Origin: Cryptomeria japonica
Taxonomy: Eukaryota > Streptophyta > Pinopsida > Cupressales > Cupressaceae
DNA: 64,000 nucleotides
NCBI RefSeq assembly: GCF_030272615.1
Contig: NC_081413.1
Location: 721,696,367-721,760,366 of the forward strand
Direction of reading: 5' to 3'
Numbering within the stretch: position 1 is the stretch's first letter; every line of letters begins with the position of its first letter. Both the position numbers and the translations under genes were made by a program. Below, piece after piece: positions 21,981-32,093 of this stretch. Under the pieces are notes generated by a model. That model did no database searches and was not told the origin of the DNA. It was given only the letters and a program-made list of their open reading frames with translations.

Positions 21981-23918
21981 TTAAGCATAATATCTACGCA
22001 AGTGCATAGCATTGATAGGTTCTTTAAGAGGCGTACCGTCTATATCCGCTATTTTGTAAGCACCTGATCCATAATCCTCAATAACGATATATGGTCCAAG
22101 CCAATTAGGACTAAATTTTCCCTTTTCGGCAGACAAGGCATTCACATTGCGCTGATTCTCATAAAGGACTAAGTCACCTACTGAGAAGGAACGTTGAATG
22201 ACCTTATCATTATAGCTTCGTTGTAGAGTTTTGTGATACGCTTGAATATGCTCAAGAGCGTTTATACGTTGTTCATCAAGCATCTCAAGCTGTTGAAGTC
22301 GTTGTTCTCTATAAGAGTCATCATCTACTATACCTTTAAGAGAAACCCTAAGTGATGGAATTTCTAACTCTAAGGGCATAATAGCGTCAGCACCATAAAC
22401 AAGATTATAAGGAGTAGTTCCCGTAGCAATTCGTACACTCGTTCGGTATGCCCAAAGAGCATAGATTAGCTGGTTACTCCAATCCTTACCGTGCTTATTT
22501 ACGGTTTTACGAAGAATTTGTTCAATTATCTTATTGGATGATTCGGCTTGACCATTTGACTGAGGATAATATGGTGTAGAAAATCGATGTTTGATATGAT
22601 ACTTCTCGAGGAATTTCTTCACGTCCTTGTTCTTAAACGATGTCCCATTATCTGAGATAATAGTGGAAGGTATCCCAAATCGAGAAATGATGTTTTCTAG
22701 AAGAAATTGACAAATCACTTCAGCAGTAGTAGAGCGAAGGGGAATAGCTTCTACCCAATTCGTAAAGTAATCTATTGCGGTTATAATGAAGGTGTGTCCT
22801 TGAGATGAAGGAGGAGAGATTTTACCAATAAGATCCAAACCCCATGCGGAGAAAGGATCCAAACCCCATGCGGAGAAAGGCCAAGAAGCTACTTGAGAAC
22901 GAAGTTCTTGGGCAGGAGCATGAATCAGATTATTGTGTTGTTGACATTGATGACATTTCTTAACAAATGAAAAGGAATCCTTCTGCATAGTTTGCCAATA
23001 GTATCCCATACGAAGCAATCTATGAACCAAGGATTTGCCCCCAAAATGCCCTCCACAGGCACCTGAATGTGCCTCTTCAAGAGCAACGGGGATTTCTGAC
23101 TTGTTCAGACAACGAAGGAGAAGACCATCATAACCCCTTCGATAAAGGACATTAGAAAGGATGATATATCTAGCAGACAGCTTGCGGATTCTAGCCCTAG
23201 TGTTCCTATTAGCAGAATCAGGAAAGGTACCATCGGTCAAATATCTTACGATATGCGGGAACCATTCATCTGAATCTACAAAGTCACAACATGTTACCAG
23301 GCTAGAATCATCTTCAATAGCTGGAGAAATAAGATTGTGAATAACGAAATTAAGATCGACCATAGGGTCCTCTAAAGATACTAGAGAAGCCACACATGCC
23401 ATTGCATCCGCATGTCGATTATCTTTTCGAGGAACGGGTTCCATGGTATAAGAATCAAAATTTTGTAATAAAGAGATAGCAAGGTCTTTATATTGTGATA
23501 ATTTGTCTTGTTTTGCTTGATACATTCCTGTTACTTGTCTTATAATCAATTGCGAATCTCCATAGATATGTATGTGTTTTATATTCAGAGCCAAGGCTGC
23601 TTTTATTCCCGCTATAAGAGCCTCATACTCAGCAATGTTATTGGTACACAGGAAATTTAGACTATATGATAAGGGAATAGGTTTCTTTGTAGGAGAAACT
23701 AAAACAACACCTGCCCCCGATCCCGTACGACACTTAGAGCCATCAAAGTATAACTCCCAAGTTTCATCTTTCTCTATAGAAAGAATAAAGTCATCAGGAA
23801 AGGACTCAGGGTTAGGGAAGGAAAAAGGCGAAGGGGCCTCAACTAAGTGATCGGTCAACGCTTGTCCTTTAATTGCTCTTTGTGAAACAAATTTAAGGTC
23901 AAATTTAGTTAACATCAT
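21981..23918 (-). pseudogene. Inner element pol: archaeal-type RNase H and integrase
   Basis: A 645-residue minus-strand frame. Residues about 50-180 form an archaeal-type RNase H with all acidic residues visible: D59 (YFDGSK), E97 (NNIAEYEAL), D121 (IYGDSQ), D171 (HADAMA). Residues 284-325 give the integrase HHCC zinc finger (H284, H291, C322, C325). The catalytic core has D362 (GLDLIG), D423 (IISDNG) and E459 (NGQAES), with the classic 35-residue D-E spacing. A 24-bp tandem repeat at 22836-22883 repeats PFSAWGLD and so duplicates the first catalytic Asp (D354/D362). The C-terminus is a typical GPY-like region (WLGPYIV) without an obvious chromodomain. This part is open, but it is cut off from RT by a frameshift. 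Confidence 0.85.
22836..22883 (-). repeat. 24-bp in-frame tandem duplication in the integrase core
   Basis: ATCCAAACCCCATGCGGAGA and the following AAGG occur twice in a row, adding eight residues at the start of the DDE core. See the integrase entry. Confidence 0.9.
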
Positions 23919-23952
23919 AACCCACTTAGCTAGACGTCCTGATAAATCAGTT

Positions 23953-24678
23953 TTAGAGAAAAAGATGTTTCAAAGGATCAAACTTTACCATGACGTGGAC
24001 TTCTGAATTTAAAAGATAATGTCTCAATTTCTGAGTCGCAAACACCAAGGCCAAGCATTGTCTTTCTATCGCAGAATATCGGGTCTCATAATTGCGTAAG
24101 GTACGACTTATGTAATAAACTGGACATTCCTTACCATCTTTATCATGTTGTGCTAACAATGCTGCGAGAGCATGAGAAGAAGCAGCTATATACAAAAGGA
24201 AGGGTTTAGAAGGTTCGGCAGGTTGAAGAATAGGAGGACTAGCCAAATACACTTTTAAATCTTCAAATGCTTGCTGACACTCTTCATTCCATTGAAAAGT
24301 GATATCCTTTTTAAGAAGTTGAGTAAAAGGAAAGGTACGATCCGCAAGTTGAGACACGAACCTACGAATGGCTTGAATCTTTCCTTGTAAGCTTTTAAGT
24401 TGAGACACATTTCTAGGAGGTGGCATGTTGACAATAGCATCTATTTTCTTAGTGTCCACCTCAATCCCACGATGCGAAACTATGAACCCTAATAGTTTTC
24501 CACTATCCACACCAAAAACAAATTTTCGGGGATTCAAGCGCATGTGATATTTATGAATTCTTTCAAAGATTTTACGAAGGATTTTAACATGATTCATGCG
24601 AAGAAAGGATTTAGCTAAAATATCATCAACATAATCCTCTAAAATCTTATGCATATAATCATGAAAGATAGGGGTCAT
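23953..24678 (-). pseudogene. Inner element pol: RT palm/thumb and first RNase H
   Basis: A 241-residue frame continues the reverse transcriptase with the catalytic YVDD box (EDYVDDILAKS) and the connection region (SQLKSLQGKIQAIRRFVSQL). It ends in a Ty3-type RNase H (KPFLLYIAASSHALAALLAQ through TLRNYETRYSAIERQCLALVF). The usual catalytic Asp of this RNase H (TDAS in active enzymes) is AAS here, as in Tat elements that rely on the second RNase H. A TGA at 24679-24681 stands where an arginine codon is normal (ATYQ*AM). Downstream, a one-base shift near 23960 throws the frame before the archaeal-type RNase H. Confidence 0.85.
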
Positions 24679-24681
24679 CGC

Positions 24682-27267
24682 TCATTGATAAGTTGCACCG
24701 ACATTTTTAAGTCCAAAAGGCATCATTATCCAACAAAACGTACCCCAAGGAGTAGTGAAAGCGGTTTTGTATTGATCTTGAGGGTTTATGAAAATTTGAT
24801 TGTAGCCTGAAAAACCATCCATGAAGGATAACAAGGCATGTCCTGCCGTAGAATCAACTATCATGTCAATGTTTGGAAGAGGGAAATCATCTTTTAAAGA
24901 GGCCTTATTCAAATCCCGAAAGTCAGTACACATTCTTATTTTGTTATCTGGTTTAGCCACAGCGACAATATTTGAAATCCATGGGGAATAGTCAATAGGG
25001 TGGATAAATCCAGCCTCCAATAATTTTTCAATCTCAGCTTTAACAAGCAGAGCCACCTTAGGATTCATTTTTCTAATCTTTTGTTTCACGGGCTTAGCAT
25101 CAGGAACTAAGACAATATTATGAGTAACAATCTTAGGATCTATACCAAGCATGTCAGAATATGTCCAAGCAAAGATCTCAGGGAATTCATGCAATAGTTC
25201 TTCATATTGTTTCTGTTCCTCTTCATCCAAACATTTTCCAATTTTAATAACTTTCTCTTTGTTGCAAGGATCCATCTTAACATCAATGGTGTCACTTATG
25301 AGAAGATTACTTTGTTGAGGAGTATCCTTTAACTGAGGGAATTCTTTCACAATCTTATTGTTATCAATCTCTTTTCCAAAATAGGCTTCAGTGTTCAAAC
25401 AATAAGGGAGTCCCCTATTGTGATGATAACGAGGAAGAGTGTCATAGGCTCCCAAGAACTCAGCTAAAGCATCGTCGGTAGGGAAAATATCCAAAGCACA
25501 ATCACCCGAAGAATCCTCCTCAATATACTCAGGGTGTTGTATTGATAAAGATGTAGAGATAGCATTAACACTAATGCATGGTCTTTTAGAAGCTTTAGTA
25601 CGTCTGCAGGGATTATAGCCAAGTCCAAAGGCATAATGTTGAAAATTAGTCTCTAGAGGAACTCTAATCCCTTGTTCATTAGCACCACAACCTTTTCCAT
25701 GATACCCATGCTTAGCAAAAATGCGAAAACCACGACCATAACGATCAGCCATTTCAGGAAGAGAGGGTGGTTTTTCATAAGACAAAGAATCAAACTCTTC
25801 ATAATTATAGATGTGAGGAGAAGAAGTTTGAGAAGCGGCCACAAAATTATTACTCATAGATTCAGGTAAGGTTGATTGATTTTTAGCTTCTTCTTTCTTT
25901 TCAACCTTGTGATTTTCAGCTTCTTCCTTCTTTTCAACTTTAATTTCTCTAGAAGGAACCTTATATTCACCTACAAAGGTAGGGTTAAAATCAAGAGATC
26001 CCCAATCATCTTCTGCAAGAACCTTCTCAGGATCAAAATCCTTTTTATGTGTAGTTTCAAGTCGAGAAGGATCTTCTTCAGGAGTTTCAGACTCATCCAA
26101 AGGATTTTGATCATCGGAGAGCGAAGACTCATCGATAGGTTTCTTGTTTAAAGAGTCATCACTAGACGAGGATGGCTTAGAAGAATCTCCTTTGGAATTA
26201 GATGTTTGTAGACAAGCTTGAAAATTAGTATCTCCTATCAAAGTATATGTCTTATTGTTATAAATGAATTTAACTTGTCTATGCAATGTAGAGGGGACAG
26301 CTTGCATGCTGTGAATCCAAGGCCTCCCTAATAACAAGTTGTATGTTAAATTTCCCGACATAACATGGATAGGAGTAGGCAAAGTAACAGGTCCCACTGT
26401 AAGAGGTAAGGTGATGATACCTAATGAAGTCTTAGCCACATTATCAAAGCCACGAATGGGACGAGAGCCAGGCTCAATAAGAGATGTATCCACATTCATC
26501 TTATGCAATAGATTAATGCTACACACATTAAGGCCAGAGCCATTATCTACTAATGTTCGTCTTATAGCAGTGTCTTTCATGACAACCACAATCATCAAGG
26601 GATCATATTGTTGTTGAATTTCACTAGTAGGCAACTCATCTTGGGTAAACACAATTTGAGCTTTAGGATTCATCACGGAGTTAACAAAAGATGCTATATT
26701 ACTAGACGTATTTGGTGGAGGAACATTCAAATCTTTCAAGGCATCTTGTAACATTCCATGATGAGCGGAAGAAGTTTGAATCAAATCCCAAAGGGATATC
26801 TTAGCAGGGGTAGCTTTAAGTTGTTCTATGAGATCATATTCCTTACCCATAACTTGCGAAATACGGGGAGCTTGAGGAAGAATTGGTTGAGGATTAGGAA
26901 GGGAAACTGGAATAACAGGAGGAGGATTAGGTTGCCTATTATTTCTAGTATGATAAGTATGGGCAACCACATGATAACTCTCCCTAGTTATTTGCTTAGC
27001 ATAATTGTAAGGACTTATAGGTTTTCTTCCTTGTACGGTGATGATTGGTTTATTCGGAGTACAAAAGGAATCATGATCATACCTTCCTTGAACAGTAAGG
27101 AGAGGTGTTTTAGGAATTTGAAAGGTGGGAGAAGGATAAGCACCTTGGACTTCAAAAAGAGGCTTGTTATATTCATTCAAATTTATCATGTTAACCAATT
27201 TAGAGGTCTTGTTTTTGTTTATAGGTTTTGACAAAGCCACAAAGTCATCAAGAGCATCATCCAACAA
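24682..27267 (-). pseudogene. Inner element polyprotein: linker, protease, G-patch, RT fingers
   Basis: An 861-residue frame. Residues 35-80 hold three VQG repeats (PLFEVQG, PLLTVQG, PIITVQG). A conserved linker (KISLWDLIQTSSAHHGMLQD) lies at about 156-175. The aspartic protease runs from about 225 to 345, with active site LVDNGSGLN (D241) and LLLGRPW. Lysine/glutamate repeats (KVEKKEEAENH) fall near 443-463. A G-patch-like module (GKGCGANEQGI...FGLGYNP) covers about 516-552. RT starts near 690, with FIHPIDYSPWISNIVAVAKP, the first catalytic Asp in SFMDGFSGYNQI (D817) and MMPFGLKN. The frame stops at a TGA inside RT. The protein would be cut by its own protease to give RT and integrase. No capsid or zinc knuckle precedes the protease. 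Confidence 0.85.
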
Positions 27268-27584
27268 AGCATGATCATATCGGTTAAAGGTTTGTCTTTT
27301 GATTCAAAAGGAGACATCTCCTCATAGATGGGATTATTGAAAACAACCATGTTACTAGATTCAGGGGAAGAGTGGATAGGAATGTATCCTTGAGAGGAAT
27401 CATTCGACTTATCTTTCTCATCACACCTAAATGGCATAGTAACAAGGTTTATGAGTTTTTGGTAAAATGAGGGTTTGGCATCTTTAGGGTTTAAAAACTC
27501 ATCTAAGGCTTCATCTAATTCATCTTGGCTATACTCATAATAATCATCAAATGCATGAACATTTTGCAAATAAAAATCTGACAT
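27219..27584 (-). pseudogene. Inner element: N-terminal acidic protein in the gag position
   Basis: The first ATG after the leader (27582-27584) opens an acidic, tyrosine-rich stretch (YYEYSQDELDEALDEF) of about 100 residues. It then leaves frame near 27285 and ends out of frame, whereas the following 861-residue frame continues in another register (ALLDDALDDFVAL). A one-base indel therefore separates them, and originally this was the N-terminus of one polyprotein. It sits where gag should be but has no capsid motif or CCHC box. Function unknown. Confidence 0.6.
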
Positions 27585-27748
27585 TTTGAAAAGATTGCAT
27601 AAAATTTAAACACACAATGCAAAGAAACACACTTTTTTTTTTTTCTTTTTAATGAGAAATGAAATGAAAACACACTAAATCTAGATCTAGATCTAACAAA
27701 TGCAATGCAAGAGGAAGCAATGATAGATTCACGTCAGGTTCACCAAAA
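27585..27748 (-). other. Leader and primer-binding site of the inner element
   Basis: Only about 165 bases separate the 5' LTR from the first ATG. On the minus strand TGGTGAACCTGACGTGAATC (27726-27745) lies three bases inside the LTR and fits a tRNA primer site by position and TGG start. It is not the usual initiator-Met site. I could not match it to a tRNA from memory. Confidence 0.6.
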
Positions 27749-29401
27749 TGTGTAGGGGAAAAAGCGAGACTAGGTTAACATGTCCTAATCCTACCTTTTG
27801 ACACACATTACGGAATATGAAAGAGCCTAGAGATATTGCACAATTGGCTACTTCTTTAGGTGAAAGAGAGAGCCACGGGATATCTATTAGGATTTCTATT
27901 CCCTTGTTGAAATTGTAAGATCAAGTAATGCAAGTTCAAACCCTAATCCCAAAATGCAAGTACGAACTAATAACAAGATTGCAGAATTGAGATTAAACAA
28001 TGAACAACTGTAAATACAAGGATGAAATAAGAATGCAGATGTGTACCCGGAGTTAAAATCAGACTGGAAATGTTCAGGACGGGGGCGCGGGCGCCACTGT
28101 CCTGAAAACTGCACCGGAAACCACTGTTCTGCACTCTGAAACACTGTCTGGAAACTGTCTGCACACTGTCTATCCGGAGGACCAGGGCGCCCAGCGCCTC
28201 TGTCCCAGGGACCAGGGTGCCCAGTGCCCCTGTCCTAGCAGGACCAGGGTGCCCAGCGCCCCTTTCCCAGTCTTCTGCTCTGCAACTTCACACAGGGTGC
28301 TGTCTCGACCTTCTCTCTTTGGATCTGTATCCCGCGGCGTCGTTCGAATCCCGAAACCTGCAATAATATCTGAAAAGGGGGAAGGGCGGCTATATAGGGT
28401 TTTACCTTAGTCAAACCCCCGCTTCGGTGATTTCCACCTCCACGAATAGCCAATTTGTTTTGTAAAATGTATTGTGTGTGCAGACCTAGTGTGTGTGCAA
28501 GGTCCTAAAATGCAAGAAAGCAAACTAGAGCAACCTAGAAAGTAAACCCTAATTGCTTGTAAATGATAATGCAAATGCTCTAAATCAAGATGCAATGTGA
28601 TCTAAAGCATGAATAAATGATATATCAAAGCTTATGCAAAGACATGAAAACAATATGAAATCATACCCAACCCTCAAGGGAGGAGTACAAGCCAATCTTC
28701 AGTCGGTAATCCCCTATTGTTCTTCAATGTCTTCCAAGCCCTAAGTGGATGAATGAATTTGATAGATGCTTGATAGAATGATGTTGAATGTTGTTGAAGT
28801 CCTCAAAGATCTGCTCTTTCGCTGCATATGAAGTTCCTGGAAACAAAAATCGGATCCTTTCAAATGAGGAAAGAGAGCTCTTATGTATGAAACCCTAGAT
28901 CGTAAATTCATATTTTGGCCTAGAGATTGAATATCCCGCCAATTTCTTAGGGTTAAGCTTTATTTTATGATTGGATCGTGCTCCCAAAATTTTGGGAAAA
29001 ATGTCTGGGACCATGTGCACCGGGTGCCACGGTCCTGACAACTTTTCACCAAATTTTCAGGGCCGTCAGATATGATGATTTTAGAGAGAATCCCGAAGTT
29101 ACAGGTGATTTTGAGATGTTTAGACCCTGAAACCAAGCCCCCAAGTTCGAAATAGGACTTAATTAGGGTTTTTTGATTAAGTGGTGTATTGGAGGAATAA
29201 AATGCGAAGGGCGCGCTTTAGTGAAAGGGCCCAACTTTATGATGTAGAGAAAGATGAAATAGGACCTTAGACCTAATTAATTTGATTAATTAAGTGCTTA
29301 AGGAGAAATGCAATGCAGGATGCAAAATGCACTAAGGCGGGTGCTAAACTAGGTGTGAAATTGTACCACCCTAGCGAGTGCGTACAATTTACGACGCTAC
29401 A
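27749..29401 (-). repeat. 5' LTR of the inner element
   Basis: It begins TGTGTAGGGG and ends CGACGCTACA in plus orientation and is collinear with the 3' LTR. The TATA-like CTATATAG at 28390-28397 on the minus strand would drive the genomic RNA toward pol. The GC-rich GGACCAGGGCGCCCAGCGCC block is at 28176-28270. Confidence 0.88.
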
Positions 29402-29678
29402 AAAACACAGAGGACTAGGGTGCCACGCCCTAGTCCTAGGGAGGACCAAGGTGCCATGCCCTATTCCCTGAATAATGAGTCCGAATTTGGAGGTTGGTTC
29501 TATATCTGTGTGCTCTGTCAATTCCGAAGATCACGTGTCCACCACATTTTTGTACTTGTACCTTCAACTTGAAAAATGGTTTCTAGGTGGCTATAGAGGG
29601 TTTTGCCTTAGTCAAACCCCTTGTTTTGGTGGTTTCCACCTCCACAAATAGAATATAATGTATTGAATATGTGTGTTT
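29402..29678 (-). repeat. 5' LTR of the outer element, U3-side part (truncated)
   Basis: It starts with the AAAAC duplication and continues the outer LTR (collinear with about 9765-10035), including a worn TATA box CTATAGAG (29591-29598). Homology stops near 29678, although the complete LTR copy runs a further 960 bp. The next bases are GGAAG, the same five bases that precede the element's other end at 9360-9364. Confidence 0.65.
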
Positions 29679-29683
29679 GGAAG

Positions 29684-30060
29684 TATAAATTTCAACTTGT
29701 GAATAGTTCGAGATTGAAGCCCAAATGACTTGTGATAATCTACCTTTTGAGTGGGACAAAGGAGTGTCACAAGAATCAGGAGATGAGATTGAAGTCAATC
29801 ACAAAACTTGGAGAAAGTATTGAGGAAGATAAGGATTGTAAGACAAACAAGTCTCCAATCAAATTCCAAGAGATTACGATTCATGAAAAGTCCACGAGAG
29901 GGATTCACTCTTTTAATAAACCAACTATCGAATGTTTAAGCATGAGTAAAGGCGTCTCTACAACTATGCACATACTTCCCATGCAGTTATATGACAATTA
30001 TCATTACTCTTGTTTCTCTAAGTTAATGATATCAATTTTTTATCAAGTGGATATTTAGCT
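29684..30060 (+). pseudogene. Possible continuation of the PDS5-like pseudogene
   Basis: Crossing from 9364 to 29684 with one GGAAG copy keeps the same reading frame. Both sides are glutamate-rich and have stops that look like former CAA/CAG codons. A frame at 29732-30055 encodes a lysine/glutamate-rich, low-complexity segment. PDS5 proteins have long disordered charged tails, but no specific motif identifies this part. The link rests on frame continuity and position only. Confidence 0.3.
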
Positions 30061-31127
30061 ATTGATAGAATGGAGGCAACTAATAGTGAGAGGTTCTCCA
30101 AGTACAATTCAGATTTTTGCCTTCACAACGAACAATGATTTTTGACAGGAATCTAAGGAATCTGAAAGAAAAATAACATGAATTACCAAGAAAAAACTAA
30201 TCAATGATCAATTGTTTGAAGGTAGAATATTAACATTAAAATGAGAATCCAAAACCAAGAGAAAGCACACCATAATCCAAGAAGGAGACACAAGATTTGT
30301 AAGGGGGAAAAAGCAAAAAAAAAACCATGATTATGAAGAAGGCATAAAGCGTAAAAAAATACAATGAGAGAAAGAAAGAGTGAGATAAGCATAGAAATAC
30401 TTCCATGGAAGAAATGAGAGAAGCACCTCAAATATATAGAGGTGAGAGAGGAGTTGCAAATGTAACTCCCAATTCTAGGGATGCCATCTATCATCCTATG
30501 TGCATGCAAAGTGGTACATGAGGAGGAAATCTAATATTCCACATATTTGGAATAAATAAAATGAGCCATAAGGATTGAAATATGATAAAGGACTTGTAGG
30601 GATTCCTTAGGAATATTCCTACAAGTAACAAATAAAAGGAAATTAACTTTACAAAGTAAAGATTAATTCCTAACACTACACCTTCCTATAACTCTACAAT
30701 GATGACAACAGGTTGGAGAAATTGGAATTTTCTTGTTGACACCTTGAGAGACACCTTTATGCATTGTAGTTTGAAACTGAACAATGACTACTTGAAACTT
30801 CATGAAAGGAGTTTGTTGTTTGGATATGAGAATCAAGTTGATATAATCAAAGTGGCACAACATTAGCATGATCCAGTACTTTACTAAGGCTTCTAAATAG
30901 AATCCAAGAGTCATTTGGAGTTCAAAAGTCGGTGAAAATAAGATGATCTTTGATGAATATAGTACACAGTTTGAGATCATCAAAACATGTTTTTTTAAAA
31001 AGTTGTTAGCATTTGAGCAATATTGGAATGGTCTTCTTCTTGGCATTTTTCTGAAGTGTACTTTTACTTGTGTTCAACAAGATTATGTTTTGACTAAATG
31101 TCGCTGCAAACCGTGGGACCTGAGAAT
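30061..31127. other. Unassigned AT-rich DNA
   Basis: No domain is recognised. On the minus strand a strong TATA-like CTATATATTTGAGG (near 30430-30443) and a TGTAGTGTTAGGAATTAATC start at 30680 (plus end ACTACA) hint at a decayed minus-strand LTR, but no matching end or TSD was found. Minus-strand frames near 30201-30676 are hydrophobic and look accidental. Confidence 0.3.
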
Positions 31128-31470
31128 CTATTGTTGGGACATTTTTGTCATTGCATCAAAGCATCAACCTGTTAACGCTCAATACAAATGTCGGAGATAA
31201 ATGGATCCATGAGAGGCATTTAGTCCATGTTTTAAACCCAAAGGAGGACACTAGAAATTAGTCCAACATTTCCCCCCTTAGTGGCACCCTAGGGGATTCA
31301 AATTCATGACCCGACTCTAATATCATTTTTTGGAACATGTTTTTTGTTGCACCAAAGGATCAACATGTTAACATCCAATACAAATGCTAAAGATAAATAG
31401 ATCCACAGAAGGTGGTTAGTCCATATCCTGAATCTGAAGGAGGATGCTGACAATTAGTCCAACATCTATA
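31128..31470. repeat. Diverged tandem duplication of about 197 bp, possibly SINE-related
   Basis: Two copies share AACATnCAATACAAATG, then GATCCAnnnnAGG and AATTAGTCCAACAT (31170-31274 and 31367-31471). Between them, on the minus strand, GGTCATGAATTTGAATCCCC resembles a tRNA B box, preceded by ATGATATTAGAGTCGG. This is weak evidence for a tRNA-derived SINE. Confidence 0.4.
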
Positions 31471-32017
31471 CGATGGATATATTAAATGACATGGAATTGC
31501 TTTATAGTATGATAACAAAACTCCCATGATAACAAAACTCTTATTAAGTGAAAATGCTAATAATACTATGTTGAAAAGCTTTAAAAAAGAATACAAGACA
31601 TGAACAATGCCAATGCAAAGAGTGAGATATGATTAAATAAAACAAGACCAAACATATATTTATTGACATATATATCTGATGTGATTAATTGGATGCCTAG
31701 TTCTAGATAATATGTGCTTCAATCAAGATAATATAATCAATGATCTCTAGGCAAAAGAGGCTATGTCTAAAGTGGTTAATATTATGCAACAAATTACACA
31801 CCTTCAACATATATCTATGTTAGTTGACTATATTGATTATAGCGATAAAGTATATATAAATAATCATCACCCAAATCTTTGTGTGAGGTGGAAGATTTGG
31901 AATTTTCATCGCAGTACATTCAATAATCAATGATCAATAATCTGTGAGAAATAAAAGGAGCAATTCACAAGTCTTGAAAGGAAGCAACAAAGATTATTAA
32001 AGGAAAGGGTAGTGGTT
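31471..32017. other. AT-rich DNA without recognised features
   Basis: I see no reading frame, repeat or terminal structure that I can support here. Confidence 0.3.
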
Positions 32018-32093
32018 AAGTACAACGGACGAGTTCATTTTCCCTACTTTTACCAGCCTTTTAGTAGGGAAAATGAACTCGTCCGTTGTACTT
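32018..32093. repeat. Perfect 31-bp inverted repeat with 14-base loop
   Basis: The arms 32018-32048 and 32063-32093 are exact reverse complements (left arm starts AAGTACAACGGACGAGTTCA). The right arm abuts the start of the CT-rich composite repeat (TTGATAACATGTAAG). It could be a minute foldback element, a hairpin RNA precursor, or a terminal structure of the neighbouring repeat. None is proven. Confidence 0.85.

Larger units (their letters stand above)
16517..29401 (-). mobile_element. Inner Tat-like Ty3 retrotransposon, complete with both LTRs (12,885 bp)
   Basis: It is bounded by TGTGTAGGGG...GCTACA LTRs of 1,657 and 1,653 bp and by a perfect AAAAC duplication. On the minus strand the order is 5' LTR, primer site, short acidic protein, protease, G-patch, RT, RNase H, archaeal-type RNase H, integrase, then an opposite-strand plant-mobile-domain gene, polypurine tract and 3' LTR. 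The extra archaeal-type RNase H plus a gene between pol and the 3' LTR is typical of the Tat lineage. No gag capsid or zinc knuckle is found. Two frameshifts and one stop break pol. The LTRs are closely similar by eye (mainly transitions plus a 4-bp indel), so insertion was fairly recent compared with its host element. Confidence 0.88.

Noticed and set aside
30201-30676. Hydrophobic minus-strand frames suggesting membrane proteins
   Set aside because: AT-rich composition gives Phe/Leu/Ile runs; no family motif, and frames overlap inconsistently.
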